Positions 41,987 to 50,297 of a DNA stretch of 64,000 nt are shown piece after piece. Source of the DNA: Yinghuangia soli (GTDB lineage: Bacteria > Actinomycetota > Actinomycetes > Streptomycetales > Streptomycetaceae); contig NZ_JAKFHA010000001.1 in assembly GCF_021502675.1 (NCBI RefSeq), positions 618,400 through 682,399 of the forward strand. Direction: 5' to 3'. Each line of letters starts with the position of its first letter. Within the stretch, counting starts at the first letter, position 1. Under the pieces are notes generated by a model. It ran no database searches and was not told the origin of the DNA. It saw only the letters and a list, made by a program, of their open reading frames with translations. The translations under genes and the position numbers were made by a program.

Positions 41987-42571
41987 ATGACCACCGCCCG
42001 CCGCAGAGTCCGCCCGCTGCGCACCCTCGTCGCGATGCTCGCCGTCGCCGTCACCGCGTCGCTCCTCACCATGACCGCGAGCGAGGCCCACGAGAGCCGC
42101 GGCCGCGCGCCCGGCGTCCAGGACCGCGCCGAGATCCTCGACCTGATGTCCCGCTACGGCCAGTACTTCGACCTCGGCCACGCGGACGCCTGGACCGCCC
42201 TGTTCACCGCGGACGGCCAACTGAGCTTCCCGACCTCGGCGGCCCCGGGCGCCCCGCGCCACGTCGTCAAGGGCCGCGACGCCCTGAAGGCCTTCGCGTC
42301 CCGCCCCGGCGACGGCAAGTCGGTCGGCATCCACCTTCCCGGCCCGTCCATCCTGGTCGCCGCCGGCAACGGCACGGTCAAGGCCCGCACCCCGGTCGTG
42401 GTCGGCACGGTCCGCAGCGACGCGCAGCCGAGCACGTCCTTCACCGGCTACGGCGTCTACGAGGACGTGATCGTCAAGACCCGCGACGGCTGGCGCTTCC
42501 AGAGCCGCACCGCGGACAGTTACGGCGCGGTCCCGATGTCACCCGAGTTCCTCGCCGTTCCGCGCTTCTGA
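41987..42571 (+). CDS. exported SnoaL/NTF2-like protein (194 aa)
   Basis: The signal peptide (TLVAMLAVAVTASLLTM core) is followed by a SnoaL-like domain of about 130 residues: AEILDLMSRYGQYFDLGHAD and WTALFTADGQLSF at the start, GRDALKAFAS in the middle and GYGVYEDVIVKTRDGWRFQS at the end. The fold serves as isomerase, hydrolase or binding domain; no catalytic set can be assigned. Export is less usual for the family and suggests an extracellular ligand or substrate. Confidence 0.8.
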   Translation: MTTARRRVRPLRTLVAMLAVAVTASLLTMTASEAHESRGRAPGVQDRAEILDLMSRYGQYFDLGHADAWTALFTADGQLSFPTSAAPGAPRHVVKGRDALKAFASRPGDGKSVGIHLPGPSILVAAGNGTVKARTPVVVGTVRSDAQPSTSFTGYGVYEDVIVKTRDGWRFQSRTADSYGAVPMSPEFLAVPRF

Positions 42572-42657
42572 CCTGCGGCTTCCTTTCCGCCGGAACAATC
42601 CCGTCGAACGGGCGGTTGAGCTAGGCCGTACTTGTTCCATCCCGGAAAGGGACCGCA

Positions 42658-43362
42658 GTGCTGCAGGTCGAGGTGTACTCCGATATCGCGTGCCCCTGGT
42701 GCTACGTGGGCAAGCGCCGCTTCGAGAAGGCGCTCGCGCAGTTCCCGGGCGGCGACCGCGTCGAGGTCGTCTACCGGCCGTACCAGCTGGACCCGACCAC
42801 GCCGGAGAAGGCCGGGCCGCTGTCCGACCGGCTGGCCGCGAAGTTCGGCCGCGAGCAGCTCCCCGTGATGCACGCGCGGCTGAACGAGGTCGGGGCGGGC
42901 GAGGGGATCTCCTTCGACTTCGACAACGCGCTGGCCGCGAACACCCTGACCGGACACCGCCTGCTGTGGCACGCGCTCGACGCGTACGGCCGCGACACCC
43001 AGGCCGCGCTCAAGGACCGCCTGCTCAAGGCGTACTTCAGCGAGGGCGCCGACATCGGCGACCGCGAGCTGCTCACAACGCTGGCCGCCGAGGCGGGCCT
43101 GGACCGGGACCGCACCGCCGAGTTCCTCGCCTCCGGCGCGGGCCTGGCCGAGGTGCAGCAGGAAATCGACGAGGCCCGCGAGATCGGCGTCACCGCCGTC
43201 CCGACGTTCGTCTTCCAGGGCAAGTGGGCGGTGCAGGGCGCCCAGGAGACCGAGACGTTCCTGCAGGTGCTCCAGCAGGTGGCCGGCGAACTCGGTATCG
43301 AGGACAAGTCCGTTGCCGCGGACGACAGTTGCGCTGACGGAGCATGCGCCGTCGAGCACTGA
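42658..43362 (+). CDS. DsbA-family FrnE-like oxidoreductase (234 aa)
   Basis: Thioredoxin-fold protein with an inserted helical domain. Start is GTG 42658. The active site is Cys12-Pro-Trp-Cys15 in SDIACPWCYVGKRRF. The middle is helical (HARLNEVGAGEGISFDFDNA) and the cis-Pro loop is GVTAVPTFVFQGKW. No signal peptide, so it acts in the cytoplasm; FrnE proteins were first noted in polyketide clusters and have been linked to redox or isomerase roles. The C-terminal tail has two extra Cys (DDSCADGACAVEH). A strong terminator follows. Confidence 0.9.
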   Translation: MLQVEVYSDIACPWCYVGKRRFEKALAQFPGGDRVEVVYRPYQLDPTTPEKAGPLSDRLAAKFGREQLPVMHARLNEVGAGEGISFDFDNALAANTLTGHRLLWHALDAYGRDTQAALKDRLLKAYFSEGADIGDRELLTTLAAEAGLDRDRTAEFLASGAGLAEVQQEIDEAREIGVTAVPTFVFQGKWAVQGAQETETFLQVLQQVAGELGIEDKSVAADDSCADGACAVEH

Positions 43363-43370
43363 GCCGGACG

Positions 43371-43410
43371 CGAGGGCCCGCCTGCCGAGATATCGGCGGG
43401 CGGGCCCTCG
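43371..43410 (+). terminator. 18-bp stem terminator
   Basis: The outer 12 bp (CGAGGGCCCGCC/GGCGGGCCCTCG) is perfect and the stem continues through one wobble pair to a GATA loop. It lies just after the FrnE-like gene. Confidence 0.85.
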
Positions 43411-43495
43411 TGCGTCGTGGACACCGTCGACACGGCCAACTGCACCGTAAGTTGTCTATGCTGTGCCCGTCTTCGGGGGAAACGGGGTACAGACT

Positions 43496-44686
43496 TTGAC
43501 AGTTCGCCATCCGCTTGGCCGCCGCACACGCGGGCGTGCCGCGTTCACCGCTGCCGCACTCGCCGTCGTCCTGGCCGCCGCGGGTTGTTCTCCGTCGGAC
43601 GGGTCCGGGGCGGGTGCCACGCCTGCCGCCGGCGCAGGAGCCACCGGTTCGGCGCCGGGCGGCAGCGGTGGCGGCGGTTCGCCATCGGCGGCCGCGCTGC
43701 CGCCCCTGTCGCAGGCGGAAGCAGCTGCGGTGTTCAAGCACTACGGCGAGGTCCGGGCCGCGGCGAACGCGACGCGTGACGACGCCAAGCTCGCCGAGAT
43801 CGAGGACGGCCCGCTGCTGGCCGCGTCGACCGCCGCGTACCGCATGGAACGCCTGGGCGGGGACAAGCCTTTGCCGTTCGAGCAGTCCACGCCGTACTTC
43901 CTCGTCCCGCGCCGGGAGGGCTATCCGCGGTACTTCGCCGTTCTGGCCCGCAACTCGCGCTGGATAGCCACGAGCCACGGCCGCGACCTCATGTACTTCC
44001 GGCAGCAGACCGCGGGCGGGCCGTGGAAGGCGGTCTTCCAGACGCCCATCAACGTCAAGAACGGCGATGCGGGCCAGTCGGCCACCGACCCCACGTACAC
44101 GCCCAAGCCGACCGCCTCCCCCACGGTGACCTACCACCCGGACCAGAAGCCGCCTTCCAAGCTGCCCAACATGCCGGTGGCCGACGGCGATTTCGTCCGC
44201 ACGGTGGACGGCCAGGCAGCGGTCACGGCCGCCAAGACCTGCACGGACTACGCGGCGTACCACACCCGTTCGATCCAGGGGCCGCAGGCGCGCGACCGTT
44301 TCGTGGCCGGGGACCTGACCACCGGCATCACGGCCCGGGAGGCCGAGCGGGCCCGGGCGCTGGGCGAGATCTCCTGGACTCGGACCTTCCGGCCGACCAC
44401 CGACCCGGGCCTGCCGCTGCTCAGGCTCGGGGACGGAACCGCGCTCGTGCCCTGCACATTCGACAAGGTCGAAGTCACCGACAGCCCGCGCGCACCGGAG
44501 CGCTGGGTGTCCTACGACCAGGGCGACAAAGTGCTCCGGTTTCTGGGGCCGTCCTTGAAGTGGTCCCATGTCGAGCGCACATCCGCTGACTTCGCCGTCA
44601 TCGCGGCGCCCACGGACGGCAGCGCCGCGGACGTCCTCTTCATGCACGACACGCTGTTGTCCGCGACGGGAACGCCGATCCCCTGA
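43496..44686 (+). CDS. hypothetical lipoprotein (396 aa)
   Basis: Exported lipoprotein of unknown function. TTG 43496 is taken as start because it gives a compact signal (TVRHPLGRRTRGRAAFTAAA, then ALAVVLAAAGC with Cys31); a GTG at 43463 is the alternative. After a Gly/Ala/Ser linker the mature domain includes EAAAVFKHYGEVRAAANATR and RYFAVLARNSRW, a pattern common to secreted actinobacterial proteins of unassigned role, and ends in a second domain (SWTRTFRPTTDPGLPLLRLG). A TATGCT sequence at about 43457 could be a -10 element. Confidence 0.75.
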   Translation: MTVRHPLGRRTRGRAAFTAAALAVVLAAAGCSPSDGSGAGATPAAGAGATGSAPGGSGGGGSPSAAALPPLSQAEAAAVFKHYGEVRAAANATRDDAKLAEIEDGPLLAASTAAYRMERLGGDKPLPFEQSTPYFLVPRREGYPRYFAVLARNSRWIATSHGRDLMYFRQQTAGGPWKAVFQTPINVKNGDAGQSATDPTYTPKPTASPTVTYHPDQKPPSKLPNMPVADGDFVRTVDGQAAVTAAKTCTDYAAYHTRSIQGPQARDRFVAGDLTTGITAREAERARALGEISWTRTFRPTTDPGLPLLRLGDGTALVPCTFDKVEVTDSPRAPERWVSYDQGDKVLRFLGPSLKWSHVERTSADFAVIAAPTDGSAADVLFMHDTLLSATGTPIP

Positions 44687-44699
44687 GGCGAGCGGCCGG

Positions 44700-46316
44700 T
44701 CAGCGCTTGGCGTAGCCGATGCCGGCGCGGTCCCAGCGGGGGTGCTGCTCGGTGATGCGGGCCTCGAAGGACGGCCAGTCCTTGGCTTCGCGCGGCGACC
44801 AGGCGGTCTCGGCGACCGAGAGCAGGCGCGGGAAGACCAGGTATTCGGCGTCGGCGACGCTGGTCAGGGTCTCGCCCCACAGCGCGGCCTCGACGCCGAG
44901 CACCGACTCCTCGGGCAGGCCCGGGAGGTGGGTGGCCGGCTCCCAGGTGTACGACTGCTTCACGTCGACGGTCCCGGCCCACTTGAGGCCGAGGCGCTCG
45001 CCGGCCGCGTAGGCCATGTCGAGGTACGTGTGGTCGGCGGGCGCGAGCACGACCTTGGCGCCGGCGCGGGCGGCGGCCGCGACGATGTCGGCATCCTCCT
45101 TGCCCTGGTTCCAGTACTCGAGGACGGCCCCGGGGACCGGTGCGGCGCCCGCGAGTTGGTGCCAGGCCATGACGCGCTTGCCGTGCTTCTCGACGATGGT
45201 CTGCGCCCGGTCCATGAAGACCTTGTAGCGCTCCGCGCTGAGGGTGAGTGCCTCGTCCCCGCCGATGTGCAGGTAGGGCCCGGGGGTGAGCGCGGCGATC
45301 TGGCCGATGACCTCGTCGAGGAAGGCGTAGGTCGCCTCGCTCTCCACGCACAGCGAGCTGAAGCCGACCTCGATGCCCGTGTACGGCTCGTACTTGCGGT
45401 CGTCGCAGCCCAGTTCGGGGTAGGCGACGATGGCCGCGTTGGTGTGGCCGGGCATGTCGATCTCGGGCACCACGGTAATGTGCCGCTCGGCGGCATAGGC
45501 GGTCACCGCGCGCAGGTCGTCCTGCGTCCAGAACCCGCCCGGGCCGCCGCCGACCTGGGTGGACGCGCCGATCGCGGTGAGCTCGGGGCGGCCGTCGATC
45601 TCGATACGCCAGCCCTGGTCGTCCGTCAGGTGGAGGTGCAGGACGTTGTACTTGTAGCGCGCGAGGTGGTCGACGAAGCGCCGCGCCTCGGCCGGCGTGA
45701 AGTAGTGCCGGGCCAGGTCGAGCGACATGCCGCGGTACTCGTAGCGCGGGCGGTCGGTGACGCTGCCGCCCGGCACCGTCCAGGCGGCGTCGACGCGCTG
45801 CGCCGACTCGATCTCGGCGGGCAGCAACTGGCGCAGCGTCTGGATGCCGCGCGAGAGGCCCGCGGGCTGAGCGGCCCGGACCGTGACGCCGGCCGCGGTG
45901 ACGTCCAGGCGGTAGCCCTCGGCGCCGAGTTCGCCGGCCTCGGCGCCGGCCGCGTCGAGCAGCAGCGCGATGCCGGCCGGGGCGGCCGCCGGGTCGTAGG
46001 GGGCGACGGGCAGCGGGTAGCCGGTGGCCGGGCGCAGCAGCGCGGCAAGGATCTCGCCGGTCCGGGCCGCCGCGGCGGAGCCGGGGGCGGTGGCGATGCG
46101 GGCGTCGGGGGTCAGGGTCCACGTCACGCCGGGGGCGGCTTGGGCGCGGACGGGCGCGGGGACGAGGCCGGCAAAGCCGGTGGTGGCGGACACGCGCGAC
46201 TGCTCCTTGTGCTCGGGTTTGTCGGAACCGGAGAGCCACGCCGCGGTGCCGAACGCGGCGAGTCCGCACAGGACGGCCGCACCGGCGATCGCGGACACGC
46301 GTACGGCGGCGCGCAT
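44700..46316 (-). CDS. family 20 beta-N-acetylhexosaminidase (538 aa)
   Basis: Removes terminal N-acetylhexosamine, for example from chitin oligosaccharides or cell-wall fragments. A membrane segment or signal (VSAIAGAAVLCGLAAFGTAA) is at the N-terminus. The GH20b domain precedes the barrel (PRYEYRGMSLDLARHYFTPA), and the catalytic pair Asp-Glu lies in YLHIGGDEAL. VVPEIDMPGHTNAAI and VMAWHQLAG are also characteristic. Export is expected. Length is normal. It stands between a lipoprotein gene and the end of the PknG operon. Confidence 0.92.
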   Translation of the reverse strand: MRAAVRVSAIAGAAVLCGLAAFGTAAWLSGSDKPEHKEQSRVSATTGFAGLVPAPVRAQAAPGVTWTLTPDARIATAPGSAAAARTGEILAALLRPATGYPLPVAPYDPAAAPAGIALLLDAAGAEAGELGAEGYRLDVTAAGVTVRAAQPAGLSRGIQTLRQLLPAEIESAQRVDAAWTVPGGSVTDRPRYEYRGMSLDLARHYFTPAEARRFVDHLARYKYNVLHLHLTDDQGWRIEIDGRPELTAIGASTQVGGGPGGFWTQDDLRAVTAYAAERHITVVPEIDMPGHTNAAIVAYPELGCDDRKYEPYTGIEVGFSSLCVESEATYAFLDEVIGQIAALTPGPYLHIGGDEALTLSAERYKVFMDRAQTIVEKHGKRVMAWHQLAGAAPVPGAVLEYWNQGKEDADIVAAAARAGAKVVLAPADHTYLDMAYAAGERLGLKWAGTVDVKQSYTWEPATHLPGLPEESVLGVEAALWGETLTSVADAEYLVFPRLLSVAETAWSPREAKDWPSFEARITEQHPRWDRAGIGYAKR

Positions 46317-46480
46317 AGGTCTCCCCAGGGGCAGGACCGACGATTGGTCCAGACCACTCTAGGGGAGACGGCGCGCCGGGGCACGCACGGATTTCCGTCG
46401 GCCGTGGAACCGGCGGCCGAGGGCCGCGGCGCGGGTCGGGATGAGGCCTGGGCCGGATGCGGGGCCGGGCGCGGGCATGC

Positions 46481-46524
46481 GCACGGGCGGGCGCCGCAGG
46501 TGTCCCCGCGGTGCCCGCCCGTGC
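46481..46524 (-). terminator. terminator after the PknG operon
   Basis: A 12-bp core stem (GCACGGGCGGGC at 46481-46492 with 46513-46524), extended by interrupted pairs on both sides, 43 bases beyond the FHA gene stop on the minus strand. Confidence 0.7.
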
Positions 46525-46566
46525 GTGCCGTCGAAATCGGCCCGATGTCCGGGCACTCCGGTCCGG

Positions 46567-47625
46567 CTACATCGCGCGCAGCCGGATCTCCAGCGTGGTC
46601 CACGCGCCCACGTGGACGCGGTCGCCGTCCATCAGGTCCACCGGCGTGTTGACCTCGATGGCCTGCTTGCCGCCGTTCATCGTGGTGCCGTTCGTCGAAC
46701 CGGGGTCGACCAGCTGCCAGCTGCCGTCCGGCCGGCTCATCAGCACCACGTGCAGGTGCGAGATGCCCGGGTCGGAGGGCGGGCCGGACAGGTCGATCTC
46801 CGGTACGCCGGAACCCGATTCGCCGATCCGGCGGCGGCCGACCCGCATGCGGTCGCCCTGCAGCAGCACGCCCCACGACTCGTGGTACGGCGGGAAGCGC
46901 ATCGCGTGCGCGTCCGGGCCGCCCTGCGAGACGACCCGCTGGAAGTACTCCGCGTCGGCGGTGACCACCACGGTCCACATGTACCGCTGCTGCTGCACGG
47001 ACACCGGCTGCACCGGAGGCGGGGGCGGAGGCGGCGGCTCGATCGGCTCGTTGCCGAGCACGGTGTGGCCGCCCAGGCCGTAGTCCTCGCCGTAGGGGCG
47101 CTCGGTGTACTGCGGTTCGGCATACGACGGGTAACCCCCGTACGCCTGCTGCTGCGACGGCTGATGCTGCTGGTACGACTGCTGCGACGAGTGAGACTGC
47201 TGCGAGGGCTGCGATTGCTGGGACTGCTGCGACCGCTGGGACTGCTGCGAGTGCACCGCGGGGTCCTGCCCGTACGACTGCCCGCCGTGCGTCGTCTGCC
47301 CGCCGTGCGTGGTCTGCCCGTACGACGAGTGCTGCCCGTAGTCGCCCGGGTCACCGAGCGGCCCCGGCTGGTAGTACCCGCCGCGCGGATCGTGCGTGGG
47401 CGCATTCGCGAAGCCGCCCAGCCCGGACGCCTGGGCGCCGTCCTGGGCGTCGAAGGCGCGGCCGCACGCCTCGCAGTACCGGGCCTCCCCGTTGCGGGCC
47501 GTCCGGCACACCGGGCAGAGCTCGGGCGGAGCCGCCGGCCCGGGGGCCGCGGCTCCCATGGGCCGCCCGCACGCATCGCAGAAGTCGTCGGCGATCGAGT
47601 GGTGGCCGCGGGGGCATATCGCCAT
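46567..47625 (-). CDS. FHA protein with zinc ribbons and Gln/Ser-rich linker (352 aa)
   Basis: Last gene of the PknG operon and a candidate phosphothreonine-binding output. Two zinc-ribbon units open the protein (CPRGHHSIADDFCDACG and CPVCRTARNGEARYCEACG). A long Gln/Ser/Tyr/Gly-rich linker, probably disordered, occupies about 95-200. The FHA domain is at about 235-350: DRMRVGRRRIGE, GISHLHVVL and DPGSTNGTTMNG, with the binding Arg, Ser-His and Asn residues in place. In mycobacteria PknG phosphorylates the small FHA protein GarA; this one is larger, so functional equivalence is inference. Confidence 0.88.
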   Translation of the reverse strand: MAICPRGHHSIADDFCDACGRPMGAAAPGPAAPPELCPVCRTARNGEARYCEACGRAFDAQDGAQASGLGGFANAPTHDPRGGYYQPGPLGDPGDYGQHSSYGQTTHGGQTTHGGQSYGQDPAVHSQQSQRSQQSQQSQPSQQSHSSQQSYQQHQPSQQQAYGGYPSYAEPQYTERPYGEDYGLGGHTVLGNEPIEPPPPPPPPVQPVSVQQQRYMWTVVVTADAEYFQRVVSQGGPDAHAMRFPPYHESWGVLLQGDRMRVGRRRIGESGSGVPEIDLSGPPSDPGISHLHVVLMSRPDGSWQLVDPGSTNGTTMNGGKQAIEVNTPVDLMDGDRVHVGAWTTLEIRLRAM

Positions 47626-47706
47626 GTCAGCGCCTCCTGTCTTCCTGGACGACGACGCGCGCCGGGGCCCGGCGGTTCGAAGACGGTCCTATGTCAACCA
47701 CGCAGG

Positions 47707-49026
47707 CTACGAGGTCCGCAACCGGGACGTCTTGACCGAGTCGGTGTCGAGCGTCATCTCGTCGGCATCCGAGACCTTGCGGCGCAGCTTCAGCGTGCCG
47801 GTCACGGGGTCCTCCTCGACGACGTTCTTGATGAGTTTGGCGGTGTGGTCGTCGCCCGCCTCGTTGGCCAGCCGCAGCGCCCGGCCCAGGAGTGCGGTCG
47901 CCTCGTGCTCCTCGCCGTCGCGGCGCTTCTCCAGGCCCTCCTGGATGGCGTTGGCCATCTCGGCGCGGCCGGTGTAGAACGCCACTTCCTTGCTGATCTT
48001 GGTGGACAGGTCCTCGTTGTCCGTCCACTCCGCGAACACGCCGATCCGGGTCAGCTCGTTCTCGGTGCCGTCCGCACCGCGCGACACGAGGCTGACCAGG
48101 CCGACCCGCACCGGGTCGTACAGGTCGCCCGGCTCGACCTCCAGGCAGATGTGGTAGTCGCGGCTCTCCGCGCCCCACGAACCGGTCGGGTAGTCCCCGA
48201 TGTTCGGCCCGGCGTCGGCGCGCCGGTGGGTCAGCTCCTCGATGGTCGGGCGGACCTGCTTGACGAACTTGACCTGCGCGCTGCCCGGGGTGCGCACCCG
48301 CAGCGCGACGTCCGCCACCGCCTTGCCCATCGCGTTCTCGATCATCGCGGTGAAGTCCGCGACCAGGTTGGCCGGTTCGGCCACGATGTCCAGGCTGCCC
48401 AGGAGACCGGAGGCGACCTGGCGCAGCTCGGCGACCACCCAGTCGGTGCCCACACCGCGGCAGTCGCAGGTGAACACGCCCTGGCACGCCTCGATGGCGG
48501 CGGCCAGGTCCGCGGCGGTCTCGCTCTCGTCCTTGCCGTCGGTGAGCAGGATGGCGTGCCGGATGGCGTGCGGGTACGGGTCGAGCAGGCGCTTCGCGGC
48601 GCGCAGCCACTGGCCTATCGCGGTGCCGCCGCGCGCCCGCAGCTTGTCGACCGCGCGCTTGGCCTCGCGGCGGCTGTGCTCGTCGAGCACGACCATGCGC
48701 TCTTCGGGCGGGTAGACCATCGTGGCCATGCCGGTGCCGGACACGATCGCGAGGAGCGTGCCGTTGGGCATCGCGTCGATCGCGGCCTTGGTGGCCTGCT
48801 TGGCGGCGGCCAGTTTGGACGCCGGGAAGTCCATCGAGCCGGAGGTGTCCACCAGGATCACCTCGGCGGCCTGCCCGCTCCCGGCACCCGCGGACACGCC
48901 CGCGGCCCCGGTCGCGGTCACCGTGGCGATCGCGTGGACCTCGCGGCCGCCCATCGGCAGGTACTGGTTCTGGAAGACCTCGACGGCGAAGTCCGGCGCC
49001 CCGGACGGGCTTGCGTTGGCGGACAT
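47707..49026 (-). CDS. VWA-domain protein (439 aa)
   Basis: Von Willebrand A-type protein with the metal site Asp60-x-Ser62-x-Ser64 in VILVDTSGSMDF, a Thr region RARGGTAIGQWL and the later Asp in AILLTDGKDESE. A beta-rich domain follows (VADVALRVRTPGSAQVKFVK), then a helical part with a TPR-like segment (EEHEATALLGRALRLANEAG). The C-terminus is rich in Thr/Ser (TLDTDSVKTSRLRTS) and could be phosphorylated by the operon kinase, though this is only a suggestion. Five bases separate it from the phosphatase gene. Confidence 0.88.
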   Translation of the reverse strand: MSANASPSGAPDFAVEVFQNQYLPMGGREVHAIATVTATGAAGVSAGAGSGQAAEVILVDTSGSMDFPASKLAAAKQATKAAIDAMPNGTLLAIVSGTGMATMVYPPEERMVVLDEHSRREAKRAVDKLRARGGTAIGQWLRAAKRLLDPYPHAIRHAILLTDGKDESETAADLAAAIEACQGVFTCDCRGVGTDWVVAELRQVASGLLGSLDIVAEPANLVADFTAMIENAMGKAVADVALRVRTPGSAQVKFVKQVRPTIEELTHRRADAGPNIGDYPTGSWGAESRDYHICLEVEPGDLYDPVRVGLVSLVSRGADGTENELTRIGVFAEWTDNEDLSTKISKEVAFYTGRAEMANAIQEGLEKRRDGEEHEATALLGRALRLANEAGDDHTAKLIKNVVEEDPVTGTLKLRRKVSDADEMTLDTDSVKTSRLRTS

Positions 49027-49031
49027 TGCGG

Positions 49032-50297
49032 CTACTCCTTGGGTTCCGGCCCGGCGTGGGCGGCGGGCGGGAAGGGGACGAGGACCACGGTGATGTTGTC
49101 GGCGCCCCCGGACTGGAGCGCGTAGTCGGTGAGCGCGCGCGCCGCGCGGACCGGCTGGGCCAGGCCGTACGGCAGCGCGAACGCGGACAGGGTCTGGGCG
49201 GCCTGCACGTAGTTCCACAGGCCGTCGCTGCACAGCAGCACCGCACCGGGCGTGTTCGGGCGCAGCGTCATGACGCGCGCGCGGACCTCGCCCGCATCCG
49301 CGCCCAGCCACGACACGATCGCGTGCGCCCGGCTGTCGGCGTACGCCTGGGCCTCGGTCATCTGCCCGCAGGCCACCATGCGCGCGGCCCACGAGTCGTC
49401 CTCGGTGAGCAGCGCGGACGGGGTGGGCAGCCGCATCGTGTCGTCCGGCGCGAGGCCTTCGGGGGCGGCGGGCAGCGGGGAACCGGGCAGCGCGATGCGG
49501 ACCGGCTCGTGGTCCGGCTCGGGAGCCGGGTGCGCGGCGCCGCTGCGGGCCGGGATGGTGGTGTCCTGGTCGCCGACCGGATGGTCGTCGACGGACAGCC
49601 AGTACGCCCGGCTGTCGCCGACCCAGCCGATGGTGACCGTGTCGGGGGTGACCACCGCGGAGACGTACGTGCAGGCCGGTGCGTTGCCGTCGGCCTCGCC
49701 CGGTCCGGCAAGGCGCGCCACGGCACTTGCCGCCGCGGCCGCGGCCGCCCGGGTGGCCGCCTCGGGGCCCGCACCGCCGCGCAGCGCGGCGGCGAGCGCG
49801 GCCCCGGCGGACCGGGTGGCGGTCGCGGAGGCGTCGTCGGGCCGCGGCGAGGAGGAGACGCCGTCGCACACGACCGCGACCACGCTGGGCCCGTGCGGGC
49901 CGTCCACGATCTCGACGGCCATCGCGTCCTCGTTGCGCCGGTGCCGCAGCCCCCGGTCGCTGACCCCGGCGGCGATGCGCAGGTCGGCGACGACCGAGTC
50001 GCGCGGGTTGTAGGCGCGTCCGCACGACTCGCACCAGCCGTCCGCGCCGATCGACGCGGTCCGGCACGAACGGCACACGGCCGCGGCGAACTCACCGCGC
50101 CGCGGGGCGCGTTCGGCGACCGGCGGGGGCGGCGCGGTGCGCAGGTCGTAGCCGCACGCCTCGCAGAAGTTGTACCCGGGCTGGGGCGCGACCCCGCAGC
50201 TCGGGCAGCTGTGCACCACCGTGGTCGGCGAGCCGGACCGGGCGCCCGCGCCCGGATCCGTCTCGTGCGGTGTCGTCCGGCCTACTCCCACGCCCAT
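49032..50297 (-). CDS. PP2C-family Ser/Thr phosphatase with two zinc ribbons (421 aa)
   Basis: Metal-dependent phosphatase expected to reverse the action of the kinase encoded upstream. Two zinc ribbons open the protein (CPSCGVAPQPGYNFCEACG and CRSCRTASIGADGWCESCG). The PP2C domain starts at about residue 108: VSDRGLRHRRNEDA, VVAVVCDGVSSSP (Asp retained, the usual MGG changed to VSS), GWVGDSRAYWL, LLCSDGLWNY and GGADNITVVLV. The metal ligands are conserved, so activity is expected. Its ATG overlaps the kinase stop (TGATG). Confidence 0.9.
   Translation of the reverse strand: MGVGVGRTTPHETDPGAGARSGSPTTVVHSCPSCGVAPQPGYNFCEACGYDLRTAPPPPVAERAPRRGEFAAAVCRSCRTASIGADGWCESCGRAYNPRDSVVADLRIAAGVSDRGLRHRRNEDAMAVEIVDGPHGPSVVAVVCDGVSSSPRPDDASATATRSAGAALAAALRGGAGPEAATRAAAAAAASAVARLAGPGEADGNAPACTYVSAVVTPDTVTIGWVGDSRAYWLSVDDHPVGDQDTTIPARSGAAHPAPEPDHEPVRIALPGSPLPAAPEGLAPDDTMRLPTPSALLTEDDSWAARMVACGQMTEAQAYADSRAHAIVSWLGADAGEVRARVMTLRPNTPGAVLLCSDGLWNYVQAAQTLSAFALPYGLAQPVRAARALTDYALQSGGADNITVVLVPFPPAAHAGPEPKE

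Noticed and set aside
47160-47290. Short repeats in the FHA gene, considered as a CRISPR-like or satellite array
   Set aside because: They are CAG/TCG codon repeats coding for Gln and Ser in frame, with no spacer structure.
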